The translations under genes were made by a program, and so were the position numbers. DNA of 32,663 bases from Pseudomonadales bacterium (GTDB lineage Bacteria > Pseudomonadota > Gammaproteobacteria > Pseudomonadales > Azotimanducaceae), in assembly GCA_028280225.1 (NCBI GenBank), contig JANQMF010000003.1, forward strand, positions 1 to 32,663, read 5' to 3'. Shown in pieces: positions 7,710-17,382 of the stretch. Position 1 is the stretch's first letter. Each line of letters opens with the position of its first letter. The notes beneath the pieces were generated by a model. It worked only from the letters and a program-made list of their open reading frames with translations. It had not been told where the DNA came from and made no database searches.

Positions 7710-7751
7710 GTATGGGGGAACAGGTATGGGGGACAGGTGTGGTGGGGACAA
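7710..7751 (+). repeat. G-rich imperfect tandem repeat (about 14 bp x3)
   Basis: Three adjacent units (7710-7723, 7724-7736, 7737-7751) follow the pattern GTATGGGGGACAG with small changes. They fill the 60-bp gap between the convergent PII-like and VOC genes. G-runs of 4-5 on the plus strand could stack as a quadruplex or slow polymerase. No conventional terminator is seen in this gap. Confidence 0.6.
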
Positions 7752-7760
7752 CCGGTGCTG

Positions 7761-8285
7761 TCAGCGCCGTTTGATGGCCGGATCCCCGGGACGGTGCAAT
7801 TCATGCGCCCGCCGCCAGTCGCTGAAGGCGGCCAGAATACTCGGCGGGTCGTCGTGTAATTCGGTGAACCCACCGTTGACCGTGCGGGTGTCGAAGTAAC
7901 AGGCCCGGGCTTTGTCCGCAAACAGCTCCGTAGCCAGTTCAAACCCCAAATCAAACAGCCGCTGTTTTTCTTCTTCATAGTCGTTAACCAGCAACCCCAC
8001 GTGGTGGAAACCCTCTTCACCGGCGGCATACATGTCCCGGTAGATGGAAGGGGTGTCATCGTGTTGCACAATAAACTGAATCATCTGCCGGCCCAGGTAA
8101 CCAAAGGCATAGCTGACGTCCGCCTCCTGGTTGGTGCCCCGGTAGGTAAAGTGATCCGCCTTATGGTGTTCGGTGATAAAAAACGGCCCGGCACCATACA
8201 GGGTATTCCACCGGTCGCAGGCCTGCTCCAGGTCGTTTACCAACCAGGCTTCCTGAAAAAAATCGTAATGTTGCAACATGGTCAT
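7761..8285 (-). CDS. VOC-fold (glyoxalase-like) protein
   Basis: Protein of 174 residues with the vicinal-oxygen-chelate fold of the Glyoxalase_4 type. The N-terminal module reads WLVNDLEQACDRWNTLYGAGPFF. The second module begins GFHHVGLLVNDYEEEKQRLFDLGFE and includes the ACYFDT strand and TELHDD. The His in FHHVG and Glu in TELHDD are plausible metal ligands. Start ATG 8285 has GGAGG 7 nt upstream. Family members include methylmalonyl-CoA epimerases, glyoxalases and ring-cleavage or isomerising enzymes; this one cannot be assigned a substrate. It converges on the PII-like gene. Confidence 0.78.
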   Translation of the reverse strand: MTMLQHYDFFQEAWLVNDLEQACDRWNTLYGAGPFFITEHHKADHFTYRGTNQEADVSYAFGYLGRQMIQFIVQHDDTPSIYRDMYAAGEEGFHHVGLLVNDYEEEKQRLFDLGFELATELFADKARACYFDTRTVNGGFTELHDDPPSILAAFSDWRRAHELHRPGDPAIKRR

Positions 8286-8480
8286 AGCTCGCCCTCCTCT
8301 TGGTTAGCTGAATCAAAAAGTACTGAATTACGGCAGGTATTACCAATGTCAATTGATCCGCCGCGGATCATTGAAGGGCCACCCGGACCTGACATGGGCC
8401 GGTTTTTATCGCGCACGCGCCGCCGCCTGGCATACGCGCGGTGAAGGCGGTACAGTATTTTGTTTTGCGAAAAACCAATC

Positions 8481-9254
8481 ATGCGAATCGCCACCTGGAA
8501 CATCAACGGCTTACGGGCCCGGCTGGATTTCATCAAACTTTGGCTGCAAGCCCGGCAGCCGAATGTCGTAGGCTTGCAGGAGCTGAAGACCCCGGATGAG
8601 GAGTTTCCTTATGACTTTTTTGCGGAGCTGGGCTACCACGCCCTGGTGCACGGGCAGAAAAGTTGGAACGGGGTGGCTGTACTCACCAATTTGCCCAGCA
8701 CCCTTAAGCAAAGCGGCTTACCCGGCGAAAGCGACTGGGGCAGCCGTCTGCTTACCGCCAGTATCGATGACCAGCTTGAATTCACCACCGTATATTGCCC
8801 CAACGGCAAGTCCACCAGCCATGCGGACTACCCCAACAAATTGTCGTGGTATGCCAGCCTGCACAGCCACTGGCGCAGCGGTGAGCACCCCCATCGCGTG
8901 ATCTGCGGCGACTTTAATATTGTCCCCATGCCCCGGGACAGCTGGCGCGGCACCCAGGCCAACGGAGATATTTTTCACACCGAGGCGGAGCGGGCGTGTC
9001 TGCAACAACTGATGGACACGGGTTTAATTGACTTGTACCGGCAGCAATATCCGGACACCCAGACCTTCTCCTGGTGGGACTATCGCGGCGGCGCCTTTCA
9101 CCGCAAACAAGGCCTGAGAATTGATTTTATTCTGGGCACCCAGACCATTGCTGAACAGGTTGAGGATGTGGTGATCGACCGGGATTTCCGCAAAAAGCAG
9201 GACGGCCTGACCGCCTCGGACCATGCCCCGGTTTATGCGGACCTGCGTATTTAA
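8481..9254 (+). CDS. xthA: Exodeoxyribonuclease III family AP endonuclease
   Basis: Mg-dependent DNA repair nuclease of 257 residues that cuts at abasic sites and removes 3' blocks. The family motifs appear in order: MRIATWNINGLRAR at the start, LQELK with the metal-binding Glu, WNGVAVLT, CPNG, GDFNIVP with the catalytic Asp-Asn, FSWWDYRGGAFHRKQGLRIDFIL, and the C-terminal SDHAPV with the catalytic Asp-His. ATG 8481 is chosen because the conserved MRIATWNING begins there; an in-frame TTG upstream at 8460 adds seven unlikely residues. The gene stands alone, divergent from the VOC gene and 129 bp before fusA2. Several paralogues (xthA, exoA) occur in related genomes, so the exact symbol is uncertain. 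Confidence 0.92.
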   Translation: MRIATWNINGLRARLDFIKLWLQARQPNVVGLQELKTPDEEFPYDFFAELGYHALVHGQKSWNGVAVLTNLPSTLKQSGLPGESDWGSRLLTASIDDQLEFTTVYCPNGKSTSHADYPNKLSWYASLHSHWRSGEHPHRVICGDFNIVPMPRDSWRGTQANGDIFHTEAERACLQQLMDTGLIDLYRQQYPDTQTFSWWDYRGGAFHRKQGLRIDFILGTQTIAEQVEDVVIDRDFRKKQDGLTASDHAPVYADLRI

Positions 9255-9307
9255 GATTTCACTTAAGCTTTCCTACGTTCAGTGGTAAGGTACGCGCTCC
9301 AGAAATT

Positions 9308-9356
9308 AGCCTGCAAATAATATCCTTATTTTTCAATGGGTTAGCAAATGCAGGCT
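9308..9356 (+). promoter_or_regulatory. Leader inverted repeat upstream of fusA2
   Basis: AGCCTGCA (9308-9315) and TGCAGGCT (9349-9356) are perfect 8-bp arms separated by an AT-rich 33-nt stretch, ending 27 nt before the EF-G start codon. It may form a leader hairpin or frame a promoter. There is no evidence for a specific regulator. Confidence 0.35.
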
Positions 9357-9383
9357 CTTAATCCAGAACACTAGAGAAGAAAC

Positions 9384-11468
9384 ATGACTGACCTAACGCG
9401 TTATCGGAACATCGGCATTTTTGCCCACGTCGATGCGGGCAAAACCACAACCACGGAACGTATTCTGAAACTGACCGGTAAGATCCATAAAATCGGTGAG
9501 GTGCACGACGGCGCGGCAACCACCGACTTCATGGAGCAGGAGCAGGAACGCGGTATTACCATCCAGTCCGCGGCCACCTCCTGTGAGTGGGCAGATCATC
9601 GTCTTAACATTATCGACACCCCCGGGCACGTGGATTTCACCATTGAGGTGTACCGCTCCCTCAAAGTTCTGGACGGGGGTGTGGGTGTCTTCTGTGGCTC
9701 CGGCGGTGTTGAACCTCAGTCGGAAACCAACTGGCGTTATGCCAACGATTCTGAAGTGGCGCGCATTATTTTTGTCAATAAGCTCGACCGCCTGGGGGCA
9801 AACTTCTACCGGGTGGTGGATCAGATCAAAGACGTGCTGGGCGCCAACCCGCTGGTCATGACCCTGCCCATCGGCGAGGAGGACAACTTTGTTGGGGTGG
9901 TGGATGTCCTCACCCAGAAAGCCTATGTCTGGGACGATACCGGCAACCCGGAAGCCTACGAAGTACAGGACGTGCCTGCTGACCTGGCGGACAAAGCCGC
10001 CGAATACCGGGAGGCGTTGATTGAAACTGCGGTTGAGCAGGACGACGACCTGATGGAAGCCTATCTGGAAGGTAACGAACCTTCTGAGGAAGATCTGAAG
10101 CGTTGTATCCGTAAAGGCACCATTAATCTGGACTTTTTCCCCACCTACTGCGGCTCTGCTTTCAAGAACAAAGGGGTGCAGAATATCCTCAACGCCGTGG
10201 TGGACTACCTGCCCAATCCCACCGAGGTTGACCCTCAACCCGAGGTCGACCTGGAAGGAAACGAAACCGGTGAGGTTGCCCACGTTGATCCCAACGGTCC
10301 GTTGCGGGCGCTGGCGTTCAAAATTATGGACGATCGTTACGGTGCCCTGACCTTTACCCGGATCTACTCCGGCACCCTGAGCAAGGGTGACAACGTGTTG
10401 AATACCTTCACCGGCAAAACCGAGCGTATTGGCCGCATTGTTGAGATGCACGCCGACTCCCGGGAAGAACTCGACTCCGCCCAGGCCGGCGACATTGTTG
10501 CCCTGTTGGGGATGAAAAATACCAAAACCGGGCACACCCTGTGTGACCCGAACAAACCGGCCACCCTGGAACCCATGGTCTTCCCGGACCCGGTGATTTC
10601 CGTGGCCATTGCCCCCAAGGATAAGGCGGGTGCCGAGAAGATGGGGATTGCCCTGTCTAAAATGGTACAGGAAGATCCTTCTTTTTATGTCGAAACCGAC
10701 GAAGAGTCCGGCGAAACCATCATGAAGGGTATGGGTGAGCTGCACCTGGACATTAAGGTGGATATTCTTAAACGCACCCACGGCATAGACGTTGACGTGG
10801 GCCGGCCTCAGGTGGCGTACCGGGAGACCATTACCCAACTTATCGAAGACAGCTATACCCACAAGAAGCAAACCGGTGGTGCCGGTCAGTTTGCAAAAAT
10901 TGACTACGTCATTGAACCCGGTGAGGTGGGCAGCGGCTACGAATTTGAGTCCAAGGTGACCGGCGGCAACGTGCCGCGGGAGTTCTGGCCGGCGGTGGAA
11001 AAAGCCTTTGGCCAATCCATGGAAGAAGGCACCCTGGCCGGCTTCCCCCTGCTGGATGTGAAGGTGACTCTGACAGACGGTGGCTTCCACCCGGTGGACT
11101 CCTCCGCCATTGCTTATGAGCTGGCGGCCAAGGCCGCCTACCGGCAGTCTGTGCCCAAGGCCGGGCCGCAACTGCTGGAGCCGGTGATGAAGGTGGATGT
11201 TTTTACCCCCGAGGACCATGTGGGCGATGTGATTGGTGATCTCAACCGCCGCCGGGGCATGATTAAGTCCCAGGAAGCCGGCGTGAGCGGGGTGCGGGTC
11301 AAGGCAGACTGCCCCCTGGGTGAAATGTTCGGCTATATCGGCGACCTGCGCACCATGACCTCCGGCCGTGGCCAGTTCTCCATGGAGTTTTCACACTACG
11401 CCCCCTGCCCCGCCAACGTGGCGGAGGACGTGATTGCTGAAGTGAAGGAGCGTAAAGCCAACGCCTAG
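9384..11468 (+). CDS. fusA2: Elongation factor G, second-type paralogue
   Basis: Translational GTPase of 694 residues. The G domain has [14 protein letters not shown] (G1), [10 protein letters not shown] (G2), DTPGHVDFT (G3) and NKLDRLG (G4). Later domains include [26 protein letters not shown], and the domain IV tip region [23 protein letters not shown]. It ends [25 protein letters not shown], wording typical of the standalone FusA2 of Pseudomonas, Vibrio and Shewanella. The surrounding genes are not rpsL, rpsG or tuf, so this is not the str-operon copy; a canonical fusA elsewhere is expected. GAGAAGAAAC precedes the ATG. EF-G2 paralogues may act in translocation or recycling under special conditions; the exact role is not known from the sequence. 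Confidence 0.9.
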   Translation: MTDLTRYRNIGIFAHVDAGKTTTTERILKLTGKIHKIGEVHDGAATTDFMEQEQERGITIQSAATSCEWADHRLNIIDTPGHVDFTIEVYRSLKVLDGGVGVFCGSGGVEPQSETNWRYANDSEVARIIFVNKLDRLGANFYRVVDQIKDVLGANPLVMTLPIGEEDNFVGVVDVLTQKAYVWDDTGNPEAYEVQDVPADLADKAAEYREALIETAVEQDDDLMEAYLEGNEPSEEDLKRCIRKGTINLDFFPTYCGSAFKNKGVQNILNAVVDYLPNPTEVDPQPEVDLEGNETGEVAHVDPNGPLRALAFKIMDDRYGALTFTRIYSGTLSKGDNVLNTFTGKTERIGRIVEMHADSREELDSAQAGDIVALLGMKNTKTGHTLCDPNKPATLEPMVFPDPVISVAIAPKDKAGAEKMGIALSKMVQEDPSFYVETDEESGETIMKGMGELHLDIKVDILKRTHGIDVDVGRPQVAYRETITQLIEDSYTHKKQTGGAGQFAKIDYVIEPGEVGSGYEFESKVTGGNVPREFWPAVEKAFGQSMEEGTLAGFPLLDVKVTLTDGGFHPVDSSAIAYELAAKAAYRQSVPKAGPQLLEPVMKVDVFTPEDHVGDVIGDLNRRRGMIKSQEAGVSGVRVKADCPLGEMFGYIGDLRTMTSGRGQFSMEFSHYAPCPANVAEDVIAEVKERKANA

Positions 11469-11488
11469 ACCGCCGATTTTGCGGCATC

Positions 11489-11515
11489 AAAAAAGGGGCT
11501 GCGGCCCCTTTTTTT
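11489..11515. terminator. Bidirectional Rho-independent terminator
   Basis: AAAAAA is followed by a GGGGC-TGCG-GCCCC hairpin (11495-11508) and TTTTTTT. It lies 20 bp after the fusA2 stop and 25 bp after the ychF stop on the other strand. T-runs on both strands make it work for both convergent genes. Confidence 0.9.
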
Positions 11516-11539
11516 GTATCCGGTATTTGTAAGGACGTA

Positions 11540-12631
11540 CTAGACGTTAAAGCGAAAGTGCACCACGTCACCGTCAGCCACTTCGTAGTCCTTGCCCTCC
11601 AACCGCCAGCGCCCGGCATCCTTGGCGCCTTGTTCCCCACCGTGGGTAACAAAGTCGTCAAAACTGACCACTTCCGCCCGGATAAACCCTTTTTCAAAGT
11701 CGGTGTGGATCACCCCGGCCGCCTGGGGCGCTCTGGCTCCCACCGGAATGGTCCAGGCGCGCACTTCCTTGGGACCGGCGGTAAAGTACTGCTGCAATCC
11801 CAACAGCTTGTATCCAGCGCGAATAACCCGGTTCAGGCCGGGTTCGGCAATCCCCAGATCGTCGAGAAACTCCTGCCGCTCCTCATCATCCAGCTCAGCC
11901 ACTTCCGCTTCAATTTTATTGCTCACCACCACCACTTCCGCCGCTTCGGTGGCGGCTATGGCCCGTACTTCGTCCACCAGCGGATTGTCGCTCAAACCGT
12001 CTTCCGCCACGTTACAGATGTACAGCACCGGTTTGGCGGTAATAAAGTGGAACTCACGAATGGCCAGCCTTTCCTCCTTGCTCAAATCAGCGGTCCGCAC
12101 CGCATCACCGTTTTCCAACTTTTCCTTGACGTTGTCCAGGATCGCCTGCAACGCCCGGGCGTCCTTGTCACCGGAGCCGGCGGTCCGGCGGGTGCGCTCG
12201 TAGACCTTTTCCAGAGTTTCCAGATCCGCCAGAGCAAGTTCCGTGTTGATAATTTCAATGTCGTCCCTGGGGGATACTTTTCCGGATACGTGGACAATAT
12301 TGTCATCGTCAAAGCAGCGCACCACATGGGCAATGGCATGGGTTTCGCGGATGTGGGCAAGAAATTGATTACCCAGGCCCTCACCCTGGGCAGCTCCGGC
12401 CACCAGGCCGGCAATGTCGACAAATTCCATGGTGGCCGGGATCACCTTTTCCGGGTTTACCAGTTCTGCCAACTGGTTTAAGCGGGGGTCCGGCACCGGC
12501 ACCACCCCGGTGTTGGGGTCAATGGTGCAAAATGGGAAGTTCTCCGCATCAATCCCGGCCTTGGTCAGGGCGTTAAACAAGGTTGACTTGCCGACGTTAG
12601 GCATCCCAACTATGCCGCAGTTAAAACCCAC
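11540..12631 (-). CDS. ychF: Redox-regulated ATPase YchF (OLA1 family)
   Basis: P-loop ATPase of 363 residues in the Obg-related family, linked to ribosomes and oxidative stress. Seen: [15 protein letters not shown] (G1), [40 protein letters not shown] (G3), the NKIE position, which replaces NKxD and fits ATP preference, and the C-terminal TGS-like domain ending [17 protein letters not shown]. The start is GTG at 12631; its first base overlaps the stop of pth (TAGTG) and GGGAGA lies just upstream. The pth-ychF pair is a standard gammaproteobacterial arrangement. Confidence 0.96.
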   Translation of the reverse strand: MGFNCGIVGMPNVGKSTLFNALTKAGIDAENFPFCTIDPNTGVVPVPDPRLNQLAELVNPEKVIPATMEFVDIAGLVAGAAQGEGLGNQFLAHIRETHAIAHVVRCFDDDNIVHVSGKVSPRDDIEIINTELALADLETLEKVYERTRRTAGSGDKDARALQAILDNVKEKLENGDAVRTADLSKEERLAIREFHFITAKPVLYICNVAEDGLSDNPLVDEVRAIAATEAAEVVVVSNKIEAEVAELDDEERQEFLDDLGIAEPGLNRVIRAGYKLLGLQQYFTAGPKEVRAWTIPVGARAPQAAGVIHTDFEKGFIRAEVVSFDDFVTHGGEQGAKDAGRWRLEGKDYEVADGDVVHFRFNV

Positions 12632-13221
12632 TATTTATCTCCCGTTGCATGCAGCACGTTCATGGCGGCCTGCCAGTTCATCTGTACCATATCTTTCACC
12701 AGCGATTCCGGCATGTCCAAGGCCTGCTCCGCCAATGCCCGCTGGTCCGCGGGCATGGTGTGTTGAGTCAGGTAGGCGGTGACCAGCCCCTTATCCCCGG
12801 GATGACCCACGCCAATGCGCAGGCGGTGAAAATTCCCGTTGTTGCCGCAGCCGGCGCGCACACTCTTTAAACCGTTGTGGCCGTTGTCACCACCACCCGC
12901 CTTGAGCCGGACAACGCCGGGCGCAAACGCCATTTCATCGTAAGCCACCAGCATTTCTTCGGGCGCTATTTTGTAGTACCGCGCCAGGGCACCCACACTG
13001 TCGCCGCTGTTGTTCATAAAGGTATCCGGAACCAGCAGGCGCAGGGCTGCACCGGCCATCTGGCCATACCCCAGTTCACCTTTAAATTTTGTTTCCAGAT
13101 AGAGGTTGATGCCGTACCGGGCCGCCAGCTGACGCACCCAGCTGGCGCCAATATTGTGCCGTGTGGCCGCGTAACGCGGGCCGGGATTACCCAGCCCAAC
13201 AATGAGTTTCAGCATGGCCAT
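12631..13221 (-). CDS. pth: Peptidyl-tRNA hydrolase
   Basis: Recycles peptidyl-tRNAs that fall off the ribosome. Length is 196 residues, normal for the family. Motifs: [20 protein letters not shown], with Asn12 and catalytic His22; [26 protein letters not shown] with the catalytic Asp; [13 protein letters not shown], keeping the second His and the following Asn; and [20 protein letters not shown] replaces the GGGHGG of E. coli, a change seen at a non-catalytic position. The stop overlaps ychF by one base. It lies 26 bp after rplY. Confidence 0.96.
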   Translation of the reverse strand: MAMLKLIVGLGNPGPRYAATRHNIGASWVRQLAARYGINLYLETKFKGELGYGQMAGAALRLLVPDTFMNNSGDSVGALARYYKIAPEEMLVAYDEMAFAPGVVRLKAGGGDNGHNGLKSVRAGCGNNGNFHRLRIGVGHPGDKGLVTAYLTQHTMPADQRALAEQALDMPESLVKDMVQMNWQAAMNVLHATGDK

Positions 13222-13247
13222 AACAGCTTGGTAGGGACGGTTGCGAT

Positions 13248-13940
13248 TTAGCTGTCGTCACCTTCAGATGCGTCATCCGCAGAAGCTTCATCTTCTGCGG
13301 TATCACCTTCCGGCGCATCCGTTGCCGCTTCCTCTTCCTCTTCCTCAATACCGCCACGGCGCACCGCCACGCTGGCCACCGGGATGTCGCGGTCTTCACC
13401 ATAGGTCAGGGCGACAATGGTCACCCCGTCCGGCAAGGGCAGATCAGACAAATGCACCGAAGAACCTGCATCGATTTCCTCCATATCCACCTCGATGAAT
13501 TCAGGTAGGTTGGCAGGCAGACAGCTGATTTCCACTTCCGTCAGATTGTGCGCAATGCTTCCGCCACCCATCTTCACCCCAACACAGGATTCTTCGTTGA
13601 TGAAGTGCAGGGGCACACTGACGTGCATTTCCTGATCCGCGCGGATGCGTTGAAAGTCGATGTGATTAACCCGGCCGCTGGCGGGATTACGTTGTAAGTC
13701 CCGCACCACCGCAGCCTGAGCCTTACCTTCCACCATGACATCAAGAATCTGGGAATAAAAGGCTTCCTGCTGCATGACCTTGGTCAGCTCGTTAACACTC
13801 AGCGTTAAGTTTTGGGGCGCCAGATTGGCCCCATAAATTATGGCCGGAACTTTTTCGCCCTGGCGACGCAGGCGGCGGCTCGCACCTTTCCCTACATCCT
13901 GGCGGAGTTCAGCGGTCAGGGTAATGTTGTCTGACATCAT
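13248..13940 (-). CDS. rplY: Ribosomal protein bL25, long Ctc/TL5 form
   Basis: 5S rRNA-binding protein of the large subunit, 230 residues. The N-terminal L25 domain (ITLTAELRQDVGKGASRRLRRQGEKVPAIIYG) is followed by the TL5 C-terminal beta domain (VSVPLHFINEESCVGVKMGGG, SIAHNLTEVEISCLPANLPEFIEVD). The last 30 or so residues are a highly acidic, low-complexity tail starting at EEEEEEAATD. This is the long form, not the 94-residue E. coli form. AAGGAG precedes two adjacent ATGs at 13940 and 13937; either could be used, and the second has the better spacing. Confidence 0.95.
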   Translation of the reverse strand: MMSDNITLTAELRQDVGKGASRRLRRQGEKVPAIIYGANLAPQNLTLSVNELTKVMQQEAFYSQILDVMVEGKAQAAVVRDLQRNPASGRVNHIDFQRIRADQEMHVSVPLHFINEESCVGVKMGGGSIAHNLTEVEISCLPANLPEFIEVDMEEIDAGSSVHLSDLPLPDGVTIVALTYGEDRDIPVASVAVRRGGIEEEEEEAATDAPEGDTAEDEASADDASEGDDS

Positions 13941-14043
13941 TTATCTCCTTGTTTGTCGGCTTTTGCCTTTATTAAACCGTTGGATTTGCGACCAACCTCA
14001 ACGGCATTGTCCTATCAGCGCCTTATCCAGTTCGGGACAAGCC

Positions 14044-14988
14044 CTATCTGAACATGGCGCTGATAGATTCTTCGTTGCTCACCCGCCGGATCGATTCGGC
14101 CAGTAAGCGGTCCAGACTAAGCTGGTGAATTTTGCTGCAGTTGGCCGCCTCGGCGGACAATGGAATGGTGTCGGTGACCACCATTTCGTCCAGGGACGAC
14201 GCGGCGATACGCTCAACCGCCGGCCCGGACAGCACCGGATGGGTGATGTAGGCCACCACTTTGAGAGCACCTTCTTCTTTTAATGCTTCTGCAGCGGTGC
14301 ACAGGGTACCCGCGGTATCCACAATGTCGTCCACCAGAATGCAGGTTTTGCCGGCCACATCACCAATCACGTTCATGACCTTGGTTTCGTTCGCCTGGGG
14401 CCGGCGTTTGTCGATGATGGCCAGATCAAGATCATCAATTTGTTTGGCAATAGCCCGGGCCCTGACCACACCCCCAACATCCGGGGAGACCACAATGGGG
14501 TTTTCATAGTTTTTTGTCAGAATATGGTCCACCAGTACCGGTGAGCCATAAACATTGTCCACCGCAATATTAAAAAAGCCCTGGATCTGATCCGCGTGCA
14601 AGTCCACGGTGAGAATACGATCCACACCCACGGTGGAGATCATATCCGCCACTACCTTGGCGCTGATGGCCACCCGGGCTGACCTGGGGCGCCGGTCCTG
14701 GCGGGCATAACCGTAATAGGGAATCACCGCGGTGATGCGGGTGGCGGATGCGCGCTTAATGGCATCGGCCATAATCAGCAACTCCATAATGCTGTCATTG
14801 GTCGGCACACAGGTGGATTGCAGCAAAAAAACGTCCTGGCCACGGACATTTTCGTGCAGTTCCACACTCACTTCCCCGTCACTGAAACGGCCCACGTCAG
14901 CACGGCCCAGCTTCAGACGCAGTTCTTCCGCCACACGCATCGCCAGTTCCGGATTGGCGCCGCCTGTAAACAGCATCAAATTTGCCAA
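14044..14988 (-). CDS. prs: Ribose-phosphate pyrophosphokinase (PRPP synthase)
   Basis: Makes PRPP from ribose-5-phosphate and ATP for nucleotide, His, Trp and NAD synthesis. Motifs: [58 protein letters not shown], the PRPP loop [16 protein letters not shown], and [13 protein letters not shown] at the end. The start is set at the TTG at 14988 ([10 protein letters not shown]...), because AAGGGG lies 9 nt upstream and the resulting 314 residues match the usual 315. An in-frame ATG at 15036 would add 16 unrelated residues. It is preceded by tRNA-Gln in the same direction and followed by rplY. Confidence 0.94.
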   Translation of the reverse strand: MANLMLFTGGANPELAMRVAEELRLKLGRADVGRFSDGEVSVELHENVRGQDVFLLQSTCVPTNDSIMELLIMADAIKRASATRITAVIPYYGYARQDRRPRSARVAISAKVVADMISTVGVDRILTVDLHADQIQGFFNIAVDNVYGSPVLVDHILTKNYENPIVVSPDVGGVVRARAIAKQIDDLDLAIIDKRRPQANETKVMNVIGDVAGKTCILVDDIVDTAGTLCTAAEALKEEGALKVVAYITHPVLSGPAVERIAASSLDEMVVTDTIPLSAEAANCSKIHQLSLDRLLAESIRRVSNEESISAMFR

Positions 14989-15128
14989 GTTTTTGTTCCC
15001 CTTGTCACGTTGTCCTGCCCTTACCTTGCAGCCCATCCCGGCCGGTGCCTTATGTCATTATCGCCATTACCCGAACGGATCATCCGTGCTGAGATCATCT
15101 TCCTGTGGTCATCGTAATGGGTGTGATA

Positions 15129-15203
15129 TGGCTGGGGTGGCAGGATTCGAACCTGCGCATACCGGGATCAAAACCCGGGGCCTTACCGCTTGGCGACACC
15201 CCA
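15129..15203 (-). tRNA. glnT: tRNA-Gln (anticodon TTG)
   Basis: 75 nt including an encoded CCA end. The acceptor stem TGGGGTG pairs with CACCCCA. The anticodon stem CCGGG/CCCGG encloses the loop TTTTGAT with anticodon TTG, and the T-arm carries GTTCGAATC. A tRNA-Gln just upstream of prs is the usual arrangement in Pseudomonas-like gammaproteobacteria. The 236 bp to its right (15204-15439), where ispE usually lies, contain no gene; a weak TATAAA (15216-15221 on the minus strand) might be its -10 box. Confidence 0.96.
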
Positions 15204-15295
15204 ATTTTTCATCTATTTATAACTGGTTTAACTGGTTGTCGTAGCCACCCCTTACCCGGGATGGATCCGTTCCGCCTTTTGATTAACACCGTCTG

Positions 15296-15311
15296 AGCGC
15301 TTGTGCGCTCT
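15296..15311. repeat. Short hairpin GAGCGC-TTGT-GCGCTC in the lolB/tRNA gap
   Basis: A perfect 6-bp stem with a 4-nt loop; a third GAGCGC copy occurs at 15332-15337. No T-run follows on the minus strand, so it is a weak terminator candidate at best. It lies in the gap where ispE would be expected. Confidence 0.4.
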
Positions 15312-15439
15312 TAAGCCGGCATGGATTTGAGAGCGCGCTATTGTCCGTATCCCGCCCATCTCTGTCAAACCATAAGCATCACAAGATCAAGCACTTAATC
15401 ACAACAGGACGTCTACAGAAAAGCGGTGGTGAACTTTTA

Positions 15440-16042
15440 TCAGGCGCCCTCAATAAAAGACTTGATGGCCACGGTAATCTTCTGCTCCCCATTGGCGGCC
15501 ACAATACGCGCCGGCGCCGGGCCTTGGGCACCCTGGCCACCCAGGGACACCCGCCAGCCGGATTGCACAAAATCCTGAACCTGTCCGCCACCGTCCGTCG
15601 CCAGCACCCGGGCGGGATAATCCGGGTGCGGCATACCCCGGATCCAACTGCTGAGCACATCGATGGGCAGCACAAAACCCAGGTGCCGGGCCATTACCTG
15701 AGCCGGCGGCCCCCGATCCACCACCCTATCCCCTCTTTTGACCCGCATATCGTCCGGGGTCCCGGTCAACATGACCCGTCCCTGGCCCAGGGGGCCCCAT
15801 ACCTGGACCTCGTACGCGCCGGTATATTGACGCCAGTTAAAGCGCATACTTTGACCACGCTGGGCCAGGCGCACCGCTAACTTGCCCTGAACCTCAAATT
15901 CAAGGGTTTCGGGGCTGATCCGAGGCGCGTGGGTGACACATCCCGCAACCAGGGCAGAAGCTAAAATAGCTAGGCAAAATAAGGGCTTAGTTCGAGATAG
16001 GCAGGGCCAATCTGCTATCATTGCGCTATCCAAAGGTAACAT
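15440..16042 (-). CDS. lolB: Outer-membrane lipoprotein insertion protein LolB
   Basis: Final acceptor in the Lol pathway, taking lipoproteins from LolA into the outer membrane. It has a lipoprotein signal: hydrophobic LFCLAILASALVAGC with the lipidated Cys35 (lipobox LVAGC) followed by Val-Thr. Typical LolB stretches are FEVQGKLAVRLAQRGQSMRFNWRQ, YEVQVWGPLGQGRVML, WIRGMPHPDYPA and VQSGWRVSL. ATG 16042 leaves only 6 bp to the divergent hemA start; the second ATG at 16021 gives a neater 27-residue signal and is a good alternative. Divergence from hemA is the standard gammaproteobacterial arrangement. The usual downstream partner ispE is absent. Confidence 0.9.
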   Translation of the reverse strand: MLPLDSAMIADWPCLSRTKPLFCLAILASALVAGCVTHAPRISPETLEFEVQGKLAVRLAQRGQSMRFNWRQYTGAYEVQVWGPLGQGRVMLTGTPDDMRVKRGDRVVDRGPPAQVMARHLGFVLPIDVLSSWIRGMPHPDYPARVLATDGGGQVQDFVQSGWRVSLGGQGAQGPAPARIVAANGEQKITVAIKSFIEGA

Positions 16043-16048
16043 TCAGCT

Positions 16049-17380
16049 ATGAGCATATTGGCATACGGACTCAACTATCGCACGGCTTCCATTGAGCTGC
16101 GCGAGCGTATTGCCTTTCCTGAAGACGCTGTGCAAGACGCCTTACATCAGGTCACCCGGGATGTTCACGGTGTGGCGGAAGCAGCCATTATCTCCACCTG
16201 TAACCGCACGGAACTTTATTGTGCCCTGCACCCCGAGGCTGAGCCGGATCTGGCCGACTGGTTAAGCAAACACCGTCCGGTCCATCCGGATGAACTGGCC
16301 GGCGCGGTCTACCAACACTGGGATGTGGATGCGGCCAAACATCTGATGCGGGTGGCGTCGGGGTTGGACTCTCAAGTGCTGGGTGAACCGCAAATCCTGG
16401 GTCAGGTTAAGTCCGCTTATGAGCTGGCCCGGGTCTCGGGCACCCTGGGTCCGGAACTCAACCTTTTGTCACAGATATCCTTGCGCACAGCCAAGCATGT
16501 GCGTACCCAAACCGATGTCGGCCGCAACCCCATTTCCGTGGCTTACGCCGCGGTATCCTTAGCCCAGCAGATTTTTGCCGATCTGCATACCAAGTCTGCT
16601 CTGTTGCTGGGCGCCGGCGAAACGATCGGGCTGGTGGCCGATCACCTGCAAAGCCAGAATCTGGGTCACATGGCCATTGCCAACCGGACCCTGGCCAACG
16701 CGGAAAGGCTGGCCGCAAAATACGGAGCACACGCCATGCAGCTCACCGATGTAGCTGCACACCTTGCCGAATTTGACATTGTCATCACCTCCACCGGCAG
16801 CTCGCTACCCGTTGTAGGCAAGGGGGCGGTGGAAGCCGCCATTAAGCAGCGCCGCCGCAAACCCATTTTTATGGTGGACATTGCCGTACCCCGGGACATT
16901 GAACCCGAGGTGGCCGACCTGCCCGATGTTTATCTTTACTCCATTGACGACTTGACGGAAATTGTTGAGGGCAACTTACAACAACGCCGGGAGGCTGCCT
17001 TGCACGCGGAGCAATTTGTCCTGGAAGGTTCGGCCCTGTACCTGCGGGAGCGGCGCATCACTCAGGACAAAACCCTGTTGCGTGCCTTCCGCACCCAGGC
17101 CCAGCAGTTGCAGGCTGCCGAGTATGAAAAAGCCAGAAAAGATCTGGCCCGGGGGGTAGACCCGGAACAGGTCCTCAGCCGTTTTGGCAATAACTTAACC
17201 AACAAACTCATCCACGCCCCGACCATTGCCATGCGCGAAGCCAGCGCGGAAGGGCATACCGATCTGCTGGACACCCTGCGTACCCTGTACCGGCTGGAAG
17301 ATATTGATCTTGAACCTGGCCTCGACAACAATGCGCCCGCGCAGTCCAAAAATCAGGCGTCGGACAAGAAAGACAAATAA
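16049..17380 (+). CDS. hemA: Glutamyl-tRNA reductase
   Basis: First step of the C5 haem pathway: NADPH-dependent reduction of Glu-tRNA to glutamate-1-semialdehyde. Protein of 443 residues. The catalytic Cys51 is in [34 protein letters not shown] and the NADPH-binding [15 protein letters not shown] follow, then [14 protein letters not shown], and a C-terminal dimerisation helix region ([18 protein letters not shown]). It begins an operon with prfA (2-bp gap) and prmC. There is essentially no spacer from lolB, so its promoter must lie within the lolB coding region. Confidence 0.97.
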   Translation: MSILAYGLNYRTASIELRERIAFPEDAVQDALHQVTRDVHGVAEAAIISTCNRTELYCALHPEAEPDLADWLSKHRPVHPDELAGAVYQHWDVDAAKHLMRVASGLDSQVLGEPQILGQVKSAYELARVSGTLGPELNLLSQISLRTAKHVRTQTDVGRNPISVAYAAVSLAQQIFADLHTKSALLLGAGETIGLVADHLQSQNLGHMAIANRTLANAERLAAKYGAHAMQLTDVAAHLAEFDIVITSTGSSLPVVGKGAVEAAIKQRRRKPIFMVDIAVPRDIEPEVADLPDVYLYSIDDLTEIVEGNLQQRREAALHAEQFVLEGSALYLRERRITQDKTLLRAFRTQAQQLQAAEYEKARKDLARGVDPEQVLSRFGNNLTNKLIHAPTIAMREASAEGHTDLLDTLRTLYRLEDIDLEPGLDNNAPAQSKNQASDKKDK

Positions 17381-17382
17381 CC

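Noticed and set aside
9393-11219. Long 608-codon open frame opposite fusA2
   Set aside because: It is a shadow of the EF-G gene caused by codon bias; the translation has no recognisable domains and there are clear EF-G motifs on the other strand.
11558-12481. 307-codon open frame opposite ychF
   Set aside because: Shadow frame; ychF is conserved throughout on the minus strand.
12880-12915. Pth has [10 protein letters not shown] in place of the E. coli GGGHGGHNGL
   Set aside because: The catalytic second His and following Asn are kept, and variation at the first positions is normal in the family. No inverted copy of the motif was found as in lipB.
15296-15337. GAGCGC repeats as a REP/BIME element or small CRISPR
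   Set aside because: The units are only 6 bp, there are only three copies, and there is no regular spacer.
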